Part shown: piece after piece, positions 16,379 through 25,897 of the stretch
How positions within the stretch are numbered: the first letter of the stretch is position 1
Layout of the letters: every line of letters starts with the position of its first letter
NCBI GenBank assembly: GCA_024102665.1
Contig: JAGFJP010000139.1
Span: 1-37,020 of the forward strand
Reading direction: 5' to 3'
Origin: Thiogranum sp.
GTDB lineage: Bacteria > Pseudomonadota > Gammaproteobacteria > DSM-19610
DNA: 37,020 bases
Notes under the pieces: model-generated
The model's database searches: none
What the model was told of the DNA's origin: nothing
The model's input: only the letters and a program-made list of their open reading frames with translations
Program-made: the position numbers and the translations under genes

Positions 16379-17425
16379 TTACACGATCGGGGGTTCGCCA
16401 TCGGGGACGAAATCCGACGGCAGCAGTTGCTCGATGTGCGATTGCACCGCGGCTTCGGCGGCGCCCGGTTCCTCGAAGCGGGCGATGTTGTACAGCGCCT
16501 CCCCTTCGTTGACCAGCGGCAGGGTGCAGCGGCCGATGACAATACCCCCGACCGCGCTCGCCACTTCGATTTCCTGGCTGCCGAAGGGATCGGAAATGGT
16601 GCCCAGCACATCGCCCTTGCGCACCCGCGCGCCGAGCGGCGCCGCCGCGCGCAGGATGCCGCTCTGCGCCGCCCGCACCCAGACCGTCGAACGCGCGGTA
16701 ACGGGGTCCATCATCTGTTTTCTCCTGCGCCCGGGCGGCAGCATCTCCAGCTCCCGCATCACCGACGCCACGCCGTGCACGCCGGCGCGAATCGCCATTT
16801 CATCGAAACGCAGCGCCTCGCCCGCCTCGTAAAGCAGGATGGGAATGCCTCTTTCGCTGGCCACGGCGCGCAACGAGCCGTCGCGTATGTCGGCATTCAA
16901 AAGCACCGGCACCCCGAACGCTCTCGCCAGTCGCCTCGTCTCGCTGTCATCGAGATCGGCGCGTATCTGCGGCAGGTTCTCGCGGTGAATGGCCGCGGTA
17001 TGCAGATCGATGCCGTGGGTGCAGCGGGCAACGATCTGCTGCAGAAACAGATGCGCGACACGCGCCGCCAGCGAACCCTTCTCGGAACCCGGAAAAGAGC
17101 GGTTGAGATCGCGCCGGTCGGGCAGATAGCGCGAACGGTTGATGAAGCCGTGGACATTGACGATGGGCACCGCCACCAGTGTCCCGTGCAGGCGTTTGAG
17201 GGTCGGCATGCGCAACACGCGGCGGATGATCTCCACGCCGTTGATTTCGTCGCCGTGGATCGCCGCGCTGACGAACAGCGCCGGGCCGGAGCGCTTGCCG
17301 TGCACCACGTGCACCGGGATGGTCATTTCACTGTTGGTGTACAGCCGCGCCACCGGCAGATCGACGGTGGCGCGCGTGCCCGGTTCCACCGGGGTGCCGC
17401 CGATCTCGAAAGACTCCCGGGCCAC
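16379..17425 (-). CDS. Succinylglutamate desuccinylase/aspartoacylase-family zinc hydrolase
   Basis: A 348-residue M14-like zinc hydrolase expected to cleave an amide bond. Metal ligands are His57 and Glu60 (AAIHGDEINGVE) and His142 (GIDLHTAA). The substrate-binding RRDLNRSFPG (about 104-113) and a catalytic Glu in LYEAGEALRFDE are present. The C-terminal region from about 255 (WVRAAQSGILRAAAPLGARV and on) has the barrel-sandwich fold pattern typical of this family. The GTG start has AAGGG nine bases upstream; a TTG three codons earlier overlaps the rimK stop as TTGA. This is the third gene of the rimB-rimK operon. That position suggests it acts on a glutamyl or related amide product, but true AspA or AstE activity cannot be assumed. 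Confidence 0.85.
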   Translation of the reverse strand: MARESFEIGGTPVEPGTRATVDLPVARLYTNSEMTIPVHVVHGKRSGPALFVSAAIHGDEINGVEIIRRVLRMPTLKRLHGTLVAVPIVNVHGFINRSRYLPDRRDLNRSFPGSEKGSLAARVAHLFLQQIVARCTHGIDLHTAAIHRENLPQIRADLDDSETRRLARAFGVPVLLNADIRDGSLRAVASERGIPILLYEAGEALRFDEMAIRAGVHGVASVMRELEMLPPGRRRKQMMDPVTARSTVWVRAAQSGILRAAAPLGARVRKGDVLGTISDPFGSQEIEVASAVGGIVIGRCTLPLVNEGEALYNIARFEEPGAAEAAVQSHIEQLLPSDFVPDGEPPIV

Positions 17426-17430
17426 GGCTG

Positions 17431-18336
17431 TCAACCCTTGCCGCGTGTCTTGGTGCGGTTGGGTTTGGCCTCGCGCTCGATGAATTCGATAATCGCGCCG
17501 GCGACATCCTTGCCGGTCGCGCCTTCGATGCCTTCCAGCCCCGGCGAGGAATTGACTTCCATCACCACCGGCCCGTGGTTGGAGCGCAGGATATCGACAC
17601 CGGCGACATTCAATCCCATGACCTGGGCGGCGCGCACCGCCGTCGAGCGCTCTTCGGGCGTGATCTTGGTCGGCTCCGCGGTGCCGCCGCGGTGCAGGTT
17701 GGAGCGGAACTCGCCTGGTTTGGCCTGGCGTTTCATGGCAGCGATGACCTTGCCGCCGACCACAAAGCAACGGATATCCATGCCGCCGGCTTCCTTTATG
17801 AATTCCTGCGCCAGTATGTTGGCCCGCATGCCCATGAACGCCTCGATCACGCTTTCCGCCGCTTTCTGCGTTTCGGTCAGAACCACGCCGATGCCCTGGG
17901 TACCCTCCAGGAGCTTGATGACCATCGGTGCGCCGCCCACCATTTTGATCAGGTCCTCGACATCATCGGGCGAGTGCGCATAGCCGGTTACCGGCAGGCC
18001 GATGCCCTTGCGCGACAGCAGTTGCAGGGAGCGCAGCTTGTCGCGCGCGCGGCTGATCGCCACCGATTCATTGACCGGGAATACCCCCATCATTTCGAAC
18101 TGGCGCACCACCGCCGTACCGTAAAAGGTGATCGAAGCGCCGATACGCGGAATCACCGCATCGAAACCGGTCAATACTTCGCCCTTGTAGTGGATCTCGG
18201 GGCGATGCGAGGTGATGTTCATATAACAGCGCAGCGTATCGATGACCCGCATCTCATGACCGCGCGCGCGCCCCACCTCGACCAGCCGGCGCGTCGAATA
18301 GAGATTGGTCTTGCGCGAAAGGATTGCAATCTTCAT
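17431..18336 (-). CDS. rimK: RimK-type ATP-grasp glutamate ligase
   Basis: A 301-residue ATP-grasp ligase that in E. coli (300 residues) adds glutamates to the C-terminus of ribosomal protein S6 and makes poly-alpha-glutamate. The sequence shows [20 protein letters not shown] at the N-terminus, [16 protein letters not shown], the ATP-grasp segment [13 protein letters not shown], and metal-binding [19 protein letters not shown] near the C-terminus. The ATG has a strong GGAGTGAG Shine-Dalgarno; an ATG five codons upstream does not. It lies between the RimB-type protease (38 bases upstream) and the AspA-like hydrolase (five bases between coding regions), consistent with one operon. S6 itself is not in the window, so the target is inferred from the family. 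Confidence 0.93.
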   Translation of the reverse strand: MKIAILSRKTNLYSTRRLVEVGRARGHEMRVIDTLRCYMNITSHRPEIHYKGEVLTGFDAVIPRIGASITFYGTAVVRQFEMMGVFPVNESVAISRARDKLRSLQLLSRKGIGLPVTGYAHSPDDVEDLIKMVGGAPMVIKLLEGTQGIGVVLTETQKAAESVIEAFMGMRANILAQEFIKEAGGMDIRCFVVGGKVIAAMKRQAKPGEFRSNLHRGGTAEPTKITPEERSTAVRAAQVMGLNVAGVDILRSNHGPVVMEVNSSPGLEGIEGATGKDVAGAIIEFIEREAKPNRTKTRGKG

Positions 18337-18374
18337 GTTCTCACTCCACATGTCATGCGCAGGCGACGCCGCGC

Positions 18375-18830
18375 TCAGGACACCGGTTTGTGTTGCGGGC
18401 GGGCCAGGTAGGAACGGCCCGGATCAACGGCAAACGCGCCTTCCAGCGCCGTGCGCCCGAGCAGCATGCGAAAGCGCATGGTTTCCCGCGCCGTGAGCGT
18501 CAACTCGATGGGGAACTGTTCCGTGCCGATGATCACCGGGGTCAGGATAACCAGCCGCGATTCCCGGTGACCGCCGGAGTCGGTGACCATGCGTTCGTCG
18601 ACCAGGGGAGCGATGCATTCGACGATCACATCGCTGCGCTTCTGCAGCGGATGGAGCAGGAATCGCACCTGGTCTGCTGCCTGCCTGCGAAAGCGCTCGA
18701 CATTGAAAGCGTGCAGCGCCGAGGTGCGCGCGCCGGTATCCACCTTTGCCTTGATCGAGGGAATACCAAGCTCCGGCAGCGCTAACCACTCCCGCCATCC
18801 AAGGGTCAGCAGTTCCCTGTCTCTGACCAC
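18375..18830 (-). CDS. rimB: RimB-type retropepsin-like protease (annotated in databases as ATP-dependent zinc protease)
   Basis: A 151-residue protein of the family found beside rimK. The N-terminus is [18 protein letters not shown], followed by [15 protein letters not shown], where the D-T-G-A motif is that of retropepsin-like aspartic proteases. [13 protein letters not shown] near the C-terminus is the other conserved block. Despite the 'zinc protease' family name I see no HExxH motif. I chose the GTG with AGAGG eight bases upstream; a GTG three codons earlier has no site. In Pseudomonas, RimB and RimA are reported to modulate RimK action on S6. It heads the operon with rimK and the AspA-like hydrolase. 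Confidence 0.85.
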   Translation of the reverse strand: MVRDRELLTLGWREWLALPELGIPSIKAKVDTGARTSALHAFNVERFRRQAADQVRFLLHPLQKRSDVIVECIAPLVDERMVTDSGGHRESRLVILTPVIIGTEQFPIELTLTARETMRFRMLLGRTALEGAFAVDPGRSYLARPQHKPVS

Positions 18831-18873
18831 CGCATACACCTCTGTGAACTGTCCGGACCGTTTCCGGGTTTAA

Positions 18874-18879
18874 ATCATA
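18874..18879 (-). promoter_or_regulatory. Candidate -10 element for the rimB-rimK operon
   Basis: The coding strand reads TATGAT here, a 5/6 match to the -10 consensus, about 45 bases before the rimB start. The -35 region (TATATC at 17 bases) is poor, so the call is weak. The position fits a promoter in the only sizeable gap before this operon. Confidence 0.3.
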
Positions 18880-18919
18880 GCGTAACATCTCAGACCGATA
18901 TACCGGCGCGACACTGAAA

Positions 18920-19480
18920 TCAGCCTGCGTTCCTGTCGCCCCGGCAGGCATTCAGCGACTGCTGCATTGCCGCGAGTCCGATGCGCCTGGCGGTCTCGAT
19001 ATTGCGATCGGGAATCGCCTCCGCCGCGGGATAGTGCTGCAGTGCCTGCTCGATACTGCTTTCCCGCAGCAGATGCAGCATCGGATACGGCGATCGATTG
19101 GTGTAGTTGGCGGCATCATCGCCATCGGCGCCGGCAAAGCGATAATCGGGATGAAAACTGGCGAGTTGATAGATGCCTTCGTAGCCCTGCAACTGCAACA
19201 GCCGCTCGGCCAGATCGACCATATCGAGGTAGTCGTCGAAACCCGCAAAGGCATCTGCGCAGATCAGCAACGCGGTTTCCCGCTCCGCCGCGGCGTCGAG
19301 CTGCTGGCACAATTCCCCGAGCGCTTGCAGGCAGGCTTCGGGTTCCGATGCCCGTGTCACGCGATAAATAATGCTGTCACGCGCCAGCTCTCTTCCGGCA
19401 AAGGGACAGAAGTCGTTTTTCACCACGACGGTTTCGATCCAGCGCCGGGTGGCGTCGATGATCTCCTGGTCACTCGTCAT
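18920..19480 (-). CDS. DUF1415 family protein
   Basis: A 186-residue soluble protein of a conserved proteobacterial family of unknown function. The family blocks are visible: [15 protein letters not shown] near the start with an invariant-looking Cys-Pro-Phe, [20 protein letters not shown] in the middle, and [14 protein letters not shown]. The conserved His, Asp and Asn residues suggest an enzyme, but no reaction can be named. Its ATG overlaps the stop of the ettB/ybiT-type gene in ATGA, so translation is probably coupled. Confidence 0.88.
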   Translation of the reverse strand: MTSDQEIIDATRRWIETVVVKNDFCPFAGRELARDSIIYRVTRASEPEACLQALGELCQQLDAAAERETALLICADAFAGFDDYLDMVDLAERLLQLQGYEGIYQLASFHPDYRFAGADGDDAANYTNRSPYPMLHLLRESSIEQALQHYPAAEAIPDRNIETARRIGLAAMQQSLNACRGDRNAG

Positions 19481-21099
19481 GAAACACCTTTGATCCTGCC
19501 GGCGGCCGGTTCCACGCCCTGGCTGTTCAGGTAATCATCATAACTGCCACTGAAATCGACAATGCCGTGCGGCGTCAGCTCGATGATGCGGGTCGCCAGC
19601 GACGAGACGAACTCCCGGTCGTGACTGACGAAGATCAGTGTGCCCGGATAATTCTCCAGCGCCGTGTTGAGCGACTCGATGGATTCCATATCGAGGTGAT
19701 TGGTCGGTTCGTCCATCACCAGCACATTGGGTTTCTGCAGCATCAGCTTGCCGAACAGCATGCGTCCCTGCTCGCCGCCGGAAATGACCTTTACCGACTT
19801 GCCGATCTCGTCGTTGGAAAACAGCAGGCGCCCCAGTGTGCCGCGGATGGTCTGTTCATCATCGCCGCTGCCTTTCCACAGGCTCATCCAGTCGAACAGC
19901 GACATGTCATTGGCGAAATCGGCGGCGTGGTCCTGGGCAAAGTAGCCGACGCTGGCATTTTCCGACCACTTGAGTTCGCCGCTGTCCTGCGGCAGGTCGT
20001 GCACCAGGCAGCGCAGCAGCGTGGTCTTGCCGATGCCGTTGGGCCCGATAATGGCGATGCGTTCGCCGACTTCGACCAGCAGATTCAGTCCGTTGAAAAG
20101 CGGTTTGCCGTCGAATCCCTTTCCGAGTCCTGAGGCTTCCAGCGCCAGCCGGTACAGTTTCTTGTCCTGCTCGAAGCGAATGTAGGGATTCTGGCGGCTG
20201 GAAGGCTTGATATCCTCCAGTTTGATTTTCTCGATCTGGCGGGCGCGCGACGTCGCCTGCCTGGCCTTGGAGGCATTGGCCGAGAAGCGGCTCACGAACG
20301 CCTGCAATTCCGCGATCTGGGCCTTTTTCCGCGCATTGTCGGCGTACTGGCGCTCGCGCACCTGGGTTGCGGCGGTCATGTAATCATCGTAGTTGCCCGG
20401 GTACACCCGCAGCTCGCCATAGTCCAGATCCGCCATGTGCGTGCACACGCTGTTGAGAAAGTGGCGATCATGGGAAATGATGATCATGGTGCTGTTGCGC
20501 TCGTTGAGCACGTTTTCCAGCCAGCGGATGGTATTGATGTCGAGGTTGTTGGTGGGTTCGTCCAGCAGCATGATATCCGGATCGGCGAACAACGCCTGCG
20601 CCAGCAACACGCGCAGCTTCCAGCCCGGCGCGACCGCGCTCATCGGCCCGTTATGCTGCTCCAGGGGAATGTCCAGGCCAAGCAGAAGCTCGCCGGCACG
20701 CGCCTCGGCGGTATAGCCGTCGAGTTCCGCGAACTCGGTTTCCAGCTCGGCCACCTTCATGCCGTCTTCCTCGCTCATCTCGGTGAGCGAATAGATGCGA
20801 TCACGTTCCTGTTTCACGTTCCACAGCTCGGCGTGCCCCATGATCACGGTATCCAGCACCGTGTGCTTTTCAAAGGCGAACTGGTCCTGACGCAGCTTGC
20901 CGATGCGCTGATCAGTGTCGACCATCACGTTTCCCGATGTCGGTTCGAGGTCGCCGCCGAGAATTTTCATCAGCGTCGACTTGCCGCAACCGTTGGCGCC
21001 GATCAGGCCATAGCGGTTGCCGCTGCCGAATTTGACCGAGATATTTTCAAAAAGAGGCCGTGCCCCGAACTGCATGGTGAGGTTTGCTGTAGAAATCAA
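19477..21099 (-). CDS. ettB: ABC-F family ATPase, YbiT/EttB type
   Basis: A 540-residue soluble protein with two ABC cassettes and no membrane domain, the ABC-F pattern of ribosome-associated translation factors. Cassette 1 has Walker A GANGCGKS (34-41) and [10 protein letters not shown]. The linker between cassettes is rich in Arg, Lys and Ala (about 240-310, the P-site tRNA-interacting region in the family). Cassette 2 has Walker A GPNGIGKT, signature SGGEQGR and [10 protein letters not shown]. The N-terminus after the TTG start ([20 protein letters not shown]) aligns with E. coli YbiT (MLVSSNVTMQFG), which supports the TTG even though only a weak GGAA precedes it; the longer upstream extension does not resemble the family. 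It is followed by a four-base overlap with DUF1415. Confidence 0.92.
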   Translation of the reverse strand: MISTANLTMQFGARPLFENISVKFGSGNRYGLIGANGCGKSTLMKILGGDLEPTSGNVMVDTDQRIGKLRQDQFAFEKHTVLDTVIMGHAELWNVKQERDRIYSLTEMSEEDGMKVAELETEFAELDGYTAEARAGELLLGLDIPLEQHNGPMSAVAPGWKLRVLLAQALFADPDIMLLDEPTNNLDINTIRWLENVLNERNSTMIIISHDRHFLNSVCTHMADLDYGELRVYPGNYDDYMTAATQVRERQYADNARKKAQIAELQAFVSRFSANASKARQATSRARQIEKIKLEDIKPSSRQNPYIRFEQDKKLYRLALEASGLGKGFDGKPLFNGLNLLVEVGERIAIIGPNGIGKTTLLRCLVHDLPQDSGELKWSENASVGYFAQDHAADFANDMSLFDWMSLWKGSGDDEQTIRGTLGRLLFSNDEIGKSVKVISGGEQGRMLFGKLMLQKPNVLVMDEPTNHLDMESIESLNTALENYPGTLIFVSHDREFVSSLATRIIELTPHGIVDFSGSYDDYLNSQGVEPAAGRIKGVS

Positions 21100-21318
21100 G
21101 ATAGTGTTCCGGAAAAAACGTGTTGTTGAACAAAGGTGGCTGCGCTTCGCCGCCGGCCCGCTCACGGGTCAGCCTCGAACAGACAGCCTGGGGATATCAG
21201 TTAGCGCCGGGGGATCCTGCCCGCCAGAAGCCGAACGGTGACCCGCTCGCCCGGTCGTGAAATATCGCCGGGGTAGTATCGCATATTCTGGCCATGGTCC
21301 GCGAGCGGCAAATGCGGG

Positions 21319-21744
21319 CTAACCGTCCTCGACATCGTCGGTATCCAGCTGACCGCTGAGACGGCGCCGGATATGCGACCAGGACATGCCCGTGGCAAGC
21401 ACGCCGCACAGTATCAGCATCGCAATGTAGATGATGGTCTTCTCGTCGTCGGCGCGCACCAGGCCGTAATCCAGGATCAGCCAGATCAGGGTGCCGAAAA
21501 ACGCCGCCGACAACAACAGGCCGAAAGCGCCGAGCGAGCGCAATGTGGCACGGATGAAAATCGTCCAGCCGATGAGCAGCACCACGCCTGCGAACAACTT
21601 CAACGGCAGGCCATCCTGCAGGCTATCTCGTACCCAGTGAAAGTACGACAGCCGGTGCGGATTGTAGGTGGCGAACACGAGCACCATCGCCATCAGGAAA
21701 CGAACAAAAATACCCGCCCATGTAATACCTGAATTCGCCGCCAC
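21319..21744 (-). CDS. DUF6524 family small membrane protein
   Basis: A 141-residue protein with four hydrophobic segments and a charged, Asp-rich C-terminus (QLDTDDVEDG). The N-terminal part GITWAGIFVRFLMAMVLVFA followed by TYNPHRLSYFHW matches what I recall of the DUF6524 family. I chose the GTG preceded by AGGAG with five bases of spacing; upstream starts would add residues that do not fit the family. Function unknown. The 219 bases between its stop and the ettB start contain no gene or clear promoter that I can see. Confidence 0.75.
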   Translation of the reverse strand: MAANSGITWAGIFVRFLMAMVLVFATYNPHRLSYFHWVRDSLQDGLPLKLFAGVVLLIGWTIFIRATLRSLGAFGLLLSAAFFGTLIWLILDYGLVRADDEKTIIYIAMLILCGVLATGMSWSHIRRRLSGQLDTDDVEDG

Positions 21745-21826
21745 GGCCACTCCTGATACAGTCAGCAACCCGCATATTGTAATTGTTCCAGGGCCTGTTA
21801 ACACCATCCACAGCGCCGCGGCGCGG

Positions 21827-22480
21827 TCATGCCTGATGCGGCAACGCCCCCAGACGCTCTTCGAGTCGTTCGACCTGTTGCTGCAGCTGCTCCAGCCGTT
21901 GTTCGAGCGCCTCGATGCGCGCCGCATCGGTTGCCGTCGCAGGCGTTTGCGCAGCGGCCTCCTCCGGCGCGTCGCCGCTGAACAAATGCATGTAGCGCGA
22001 TTCGCGCTTGCCCGGCTCGCGCGGCAGGCGCGCGACGAAAGGACCGTCGTCGCGCTGCATCAGCTGCGCAATCGTGGCTTCCACCTGCTGCACATCACTG
22101 AAGCTGCACAGACGGCTGGTGCGGGTGCGCAGTTCGCCCGGGGTCTGCGCCCCGCGCAGCAACAGCACGCAGATGATGCCCAGTTCCTGGTCGGTGAATT
22201 TCAGGCTGCCGAATTCCGTGTTGCAGAAACGCTGCTGGTATTTCGGGACGCGGCTGCCGAAGCCGGTCTTGTCGATCACCAGGCGCCGCTTGACCAGCTC
22301 ATCGACCGTCTGCTGCACGGTCGCTTCGTCCAGCTCCAGCACCGGGTCGCGGTTGCTTTTCTGATTGCAGGCGTTGGTGAGGGCGTTCAGCGACAGCGGG
22401 TATTGCTCGGGCGTGGTGACGGCCTTTTCGATCAGGCAGCCGATGACGCGGGATTCGTTGAGCGAAAGATGAATGTTCAT
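21827..22480 (-). CDS. yceH: YceH family protein (DUF480)
   Basis: A 217-residue protein with tandem winged-helix-like domains. The N-terminus [20 protein letters not shown], then [20 protein letters not shown] and [13 protein letters not shown], are the conserved YceH blocks. The C-terminus from about 185 is a heptad-like coiled coil ([20 protein letters not shown]). No biochemical role is established. Its ATG overlaps the recQ stop in ATGA, so it is probably translated with RecQ. Confidence 0.92.
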   Translation of the reverse strand: MNIHLSLNESRVIGCLIEKAVTTPEQYPLSLNALTNACNQKSNRDPVLELDEATVQQTVDELVKRRLVIDKTGFGSRVPKYQQRFCNTEFGSLKFTDQELGIICVLLLRGAQTPGELRTRTSRLCSFSDVQQVEATIAQLMQRDDGPFVARLPREPGKRESRYMHLFSGDAPEEAAAQTPATATDAARIEALEQRLEQLQQQVERLEERLGALPHQA

Positions 22481-24330
22481 GAATTCAGCGCCTGTTGCGT
22501 GCCGCCCTCGCGGTCGGCGAGGCAGTACGCGGTAATGGCATCGAGAAATTCGTCGCCGTAGCGATCGAGCTTGGTCTGGCCGACGCCGCTGACCATCAGC
22601 AATTGCGTTTCGTCCAGCGGTTTGTCGCGCGCCATCTGTATCAGGGTGGCATCGCCGAACACGATATAAGGCGGCACACCCTGCTGTTCGGCCAGGCGCT
22701 TGCGCAGCGCGCGCAGTTCCTCGAACAGGCTTTCGTCGTAGGGCCCCTGCCCCGCCGCGGCCTTCGAGGTTTTCTTTTTGGCGACCGCCTTGACGCGCGG
22801 CCGCGCCAGTTCCAGTTCCTGCTCGCCGCGCAACAACGGGCGCGCCGCCGGCGTCAGCCTGAGCACCGAATAGCTGGCGATGTCCTGCAACAGGTAACCC
22901 TGGTGGATCAGCTGGCGGATAATCGACGTCCATTCGTGATCGCTGCGGTCGGCGCCGATGCCGTAGGTGGAAAGCTGCGCATGGCCGAGCTTGCGAATGC
23001 GCTCATTATCAGCGCCGCGCAGCACATCGACCACGTGCTTTACGCCGAAACGCTGGCCGACCCGGTATACACACGACAGCGCCTTGCGCGCGTCCTCGCT
23101 GGCATCGTAACGCTCAGGCGGATCCAGGCACACGTCGCAGTTGCCGCAGTCCTGTTCCAGGCGTTCGCCGAAATACCCCAGCACCACGCGGCGCCGGCAC
23201 GCCAGGCTTTCCGCGAAACCGGTCATGGCGTTCAGCTTGTGGACCTCGATGCGCCGCTGTTCGGGATTATTGTTGTTCTCCACCAGGCTGCGCGCAGTCG
23301 CCACATCCTGGGCGCCGTAAAGCAGCAGCGCCTCGGCGGGCAGGCCATCGCGGCCGGCGCGGCCGGTCTCCTGGTAGTAGCCTTCGATGTTTTTCGGCAT
23401 GTCGTAATGCACCACAAAACGCACGTTGGGCTTGTCGATGCCCATGCCGAAAGCCACCGTCGCCACCACCACCTGCAGTTCGTCGCGCAGAAAACGCTCC
23501 TGCACCCTGCTGCGTTGCGCTGCCGGCAGGCCGGCGTGATAGGCATCGGCGTCGACGCCCTGCGCGCGCAGCTTTTCGGCGATTTCTTCCACGCGCTTGC
23601 GCGACAGCGCGTAAATGATGCCGGCTTCGTTTTCGTGGCTGGCGAGAAACCGCTGCAGCTGGTCGAAGGGCTTGTGTTTTTCCAGCACGGTGTAGCGGAT
23701 ATTGGGACGATCGAAACTGGTGAGATAACGCCTGGCCCCACCCAGCCCCAGCACCCGCACGATATCCTCGCGTGTCTGCTGATCGGCGGTGGCGGTCAGG
23801 GCCGCCAGCGGTACCCCGGGGAAATGGCGGCGCAACTGGCCGAGCTGCACGTATTCGGGCCGGAAATCATGACCCCATTGCGACACGCAGTGCGCCTCGT
23901 CGATGGCGATGAGCGCGATATCGATATCCGCCAGGCGCTCCAGGAATGCCGGCGTCATCAGGCGCTCCGGCGCAATGTACAGCAGGTCCAGCTCGTGCGC
24001 ATGCATGCGCGCCAGCACCTCGCGGGCCTGCTGCGCGCCCATGGCGGAATTGTAATATGCCGCCGCAACGCCGCTGGCCTGCAGGGCGTCGACCTGGTCT
24101 TTCATCAGGGATATCAGCGGTGATACCACGATGGCGACACCGCGCCGATGCAGCGCCGGCAACTGGTAGCACAGTGATTTGCCGCCGCCGGTCGGCATCA
24201 GCACAAACACATCCCGCCCGGCGATCAGGTCCTCGATAATGTCCTGCTGGTGGGGGCGGAAGGCGCGATAGCCGTACACGCGTTGCAAGGTGGCGTGGAT
24301 GTCGTCCGTGAGGGGGCCTGCGTGGGTCAT
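22477..24330 (-). CDS. recQ: ATP-dependent DNA helicase RecQ
   Basis: A 617-residue 3'-5' superfamily 2 helicase for recombination and repair. Walker A is TGGGKS (47-52), the DEAH box with the RecQ aromatic-rich loop is [17 protein letters not shown] (144-160), and motif VI is [10 protein letters not shown] (320-329). The zinc subdomain has Cys378, Cys395, Cys398 and Cys401. A winged-helix region follows (about 410-505), then a basic linker ([13 protein letters not shown]) and an HRDC domain (about 530-605). Length is typical (E. coli 609). The downstream yceH overlaps by four bases. Confidence 0.95.
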   Translation of the reverse strand: MTHAGPLTDDIHATLQRVYGYRAFRPHQQDIIEDLIAGRDVFVLMPTGGGKSLCYQLPALHRRGVAIVVSPLISLMKDQVDALQASGVAAAYYNSAMGAQQAREVLARMHAHELDLLYIAPERLMTPAFLERLADIDIALIAIDEAHCVSQWGHDFRPEYVQLGQLRRHFPGVPLAALTATADQQTREDIVRVLGLGGARRYLTSFDRPNIRYTVLEKHKPFDQLQRFLASHENEAGIIYALSRKRVEEIAEKLRAQGVDADAYHAGLPAAQRSRVQERFLRDELQVVVATVAFGMGIDKPNVRFVVHYDMPKNIEGYYQETGRAGRDGLPAEALLLYGAQDVATARSLVENNNNPEQRRIEVHKLNAMTGFAESLACRRRVVLGYFGERLEQDCGNCDVCLDPPERYDASEDARKALSCVYRVGQRFGVKHVVDVLRGADNERIRKLGHAQLSTYGIGADRSDHEWTSIIRQLIHQGYLLQDIASYSVLRLTPAARPLLRGEQELELARPRVKAVAKKKTSKAAAGQGPYDESLFEELRALRKRLAEQQGVPPYIVFGDATLIQMARDKPLDETQLLMVSGVGQTKLDRYGDEFLDAITAYCLADREGGTQQALNS

Positions 24331-24397
24331 CCCGTCATTGTACGGGCAACAGCGGCGCCGGTCAGCCGCCGGTTATCTGTCATTGCTTGCGATTGCG

Positions 24398-24426
24398 GAG
24401 ATTGCCGCGCTACGCTCACCATGACG
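24398..24426. repeat. Intergenic ATTGCC palindromic element (copy 2)
   Basis: The sequence GAGATTGCCGCGCTACGCTC followed by ACCATGACG resembles the core of the elements at 4483-4530 and 30584-30629. A GTCATTGC just upstream (24379-24386) could form the opposing arm with the ATGAC end. It sits in the divergent spacer between recQ and the glutamate dehydrogenase gene and contains an ATG in the dehydrogenase frame, an argument against that ATG as the start. Confidence 0.5.
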
Positions 24427-24450
24427 GACATTGCATACCGGGAGCATGAT

Positions 24451-25890
24451 GTGAACAACAACAGACAGGAAAGCATGTCGTTCCTCGAAGGTGTGGAGCG
24501 CATGGTGGACCGCGCCACGCTGGTTGCCGGCCTGGACCCGGATACCGCCAAGGTCATCAAGGCCTGCGACGCCGTCATCCAGATCAAGTTTCCGGTCAGG
24601 ATCCGCCATTCGGTGAAGGTGTTCACCGGCTGGTGGGCGGTGCACAGTACTCACCGCCTGCCCGCCAAAGGCGGTCTGCGCTTCGCGCGCCATGTCAACC
24701 AGGACGAGACGGAAGCGCTGGCGGCGCTGATGAGCTACAAGTGCGCCATTACCGACATTCCGTTTGGCGGCGCCAAGGGTGGCCTGAGGATCGACTGCGC
24801 CAGGTACTCGGTGGACGAGATGCGTGAAATCACGCGACGCTTCGCCCAGGAACTGGCGCGGCGCGGATTCATCAACCCGGCGACCAACGTCCCCGCTCCT
24901 GACATGGGGACTTCCTACCGAGAAATGTCCTGGATTGCCGATACTTACAAGACATTGTTCCCGGAAGACGTGAATCAGGATGCGTGCGTTACCGGCAAGG
25001 CGGTGGAACGCGGCGGCATTCCCGGCCGTACCGAGGCCACCGGCAAGGGCGTGCAATATGCGCTGCAGGAATTTTTCCGCCACCCCGAGGAACTGTCCAA
25101 GAGCGGTCTCGACGACGGCCTCGCCGGCCAGCGTGTCGTCATCCAGGGGCTCGGCAATGTCGGCTACCACGCCGCCAAGTTTCTTTCTGAGGAAGACAAG
25201 GTAAAAATCATTGCCATCATCGAGCGCGACGGTGTGGTGCTGAACGAAGACGGACTGAATGTCCATGACGTGCGCCAGCACCTGGCCGAGACCGGCGGCG
25301 TCAAGGGTTTCCCGGGCGGCGAGTACAGTGAACACGGCGCCGATGCACTGGAAATGGACTGCGACATTCTGATTCCGGCGGCGCTGGAATCCCAGATTCA
25401 CGCCGGCAACGCCATGCACATCAAGGCGCGCCTCATCGTGGAGGCGGCCAATGGACCGGTGACCTATGAGGCTGACGAAATCCTCCGCGACCGCGGTGTC
25501 GTGATTCTGCCCGACATTTACGCCAACGCCGGCGGCGTTACCGTGTCGTACTTCGAATGGACCCGCAACCTGTCGCACATGCGCTTCGGCCGCCTGCAAC
25601 GGCGTTTCGACGAGCTGCGCGGCATGACCTACCTCGGCGCCCTGGAAAACATGACCGAGAAACAGGCGCCGCCCGGCCTGCGTACCGAGATCGTGCGCGG
25701 CGCCAGCGAACTGGACCTGGTGCGTTCCGGCCTCGACGACACCATGCGCTCCACCTTCCAGGAGATACGCGATACCATCAAGCGCAATCCTGCGATCAAC
25801 GATTACCGCACCGCCGCCTATGTCATCGCCATTCGCAAACTGGCGCAGTCCTACTACGATCTGGGGCTGGTGGCGCCGCCGACCGAATAA
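24451..25890 (+). CDS. Glu/Leu/Phe/Val dehydrogenase family, probable glutamate dehydrogenase
   Basis: A 479-residue enzyme that would interconvert glutamate and 2-oxoglutarate plus ammonia with NAD(P). The substrate domain has the active-site Lys in PFGGAKGG (Lys109) and a catalytic Asp in VPAPDMGT (Asp151). The Rossmann domain has GLGNVG (233-238). Glutamate rather than a branched-chain or aromatic substrate is suggested by KGGLRFARHV near residue 73, but this is inference. I chose the GTG with GGGAG six bases upstream; an ATG ten codons earlier lies inside an intergenic palindromic element. It is longer than the roughly 420-450 residues of most hexameric enzymes, mainly at the N-terminus and C-terminal half. 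It ends seven bases before the convergent DUF1704 gene. Confidence 0.9.
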   Translation: MNNNRQESMSFLEGVERMVDRATLVAGLDPDTAKVIKACDAVIQIKFPVRIRHSVKVFTGWWAVHSTHRLPAKGGLRFARHVNQDETEALAALMSYKCAITDIPFGGAKGGLRIDCARYSVDEMREITRRFAQELARRGFINPATNVPAPDMGTSYREMSWIADTYKTLFPEDVNQDACVTGKAVERGGIPGRTEATGKGVQYALQEFFRHPEELSKSGLDDGLAGQRVVIQGLGNVGYHAAKFLSEEDKVKIIAIIERDGVVLNEDGLNVHDVRQHLAETGGVKGFPGGEYSEHGADALEMDCDILIPAALESQIHAGNAMHIKARLIVEAANGPVTYEADEILRDRGVVILPDIYANAGGVTVSYFEWTRNLSHMRFGRLQRRFDELRGMTYLGALENMTEKQAPPGLRTEIVRGASELDLVRSGLDDTMRSTFQEIRDTIKRNPAINDYRTAAYVIAIRKLAQSYYDLGLVAPPTE

Positions 25891-25897
25891 GTGACCT

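Noticed and set aside
22495-24123. A 542-codon plus-strand gene
   Set aside because: It is antisense to recQ, whose motifs are complete on the other strand.
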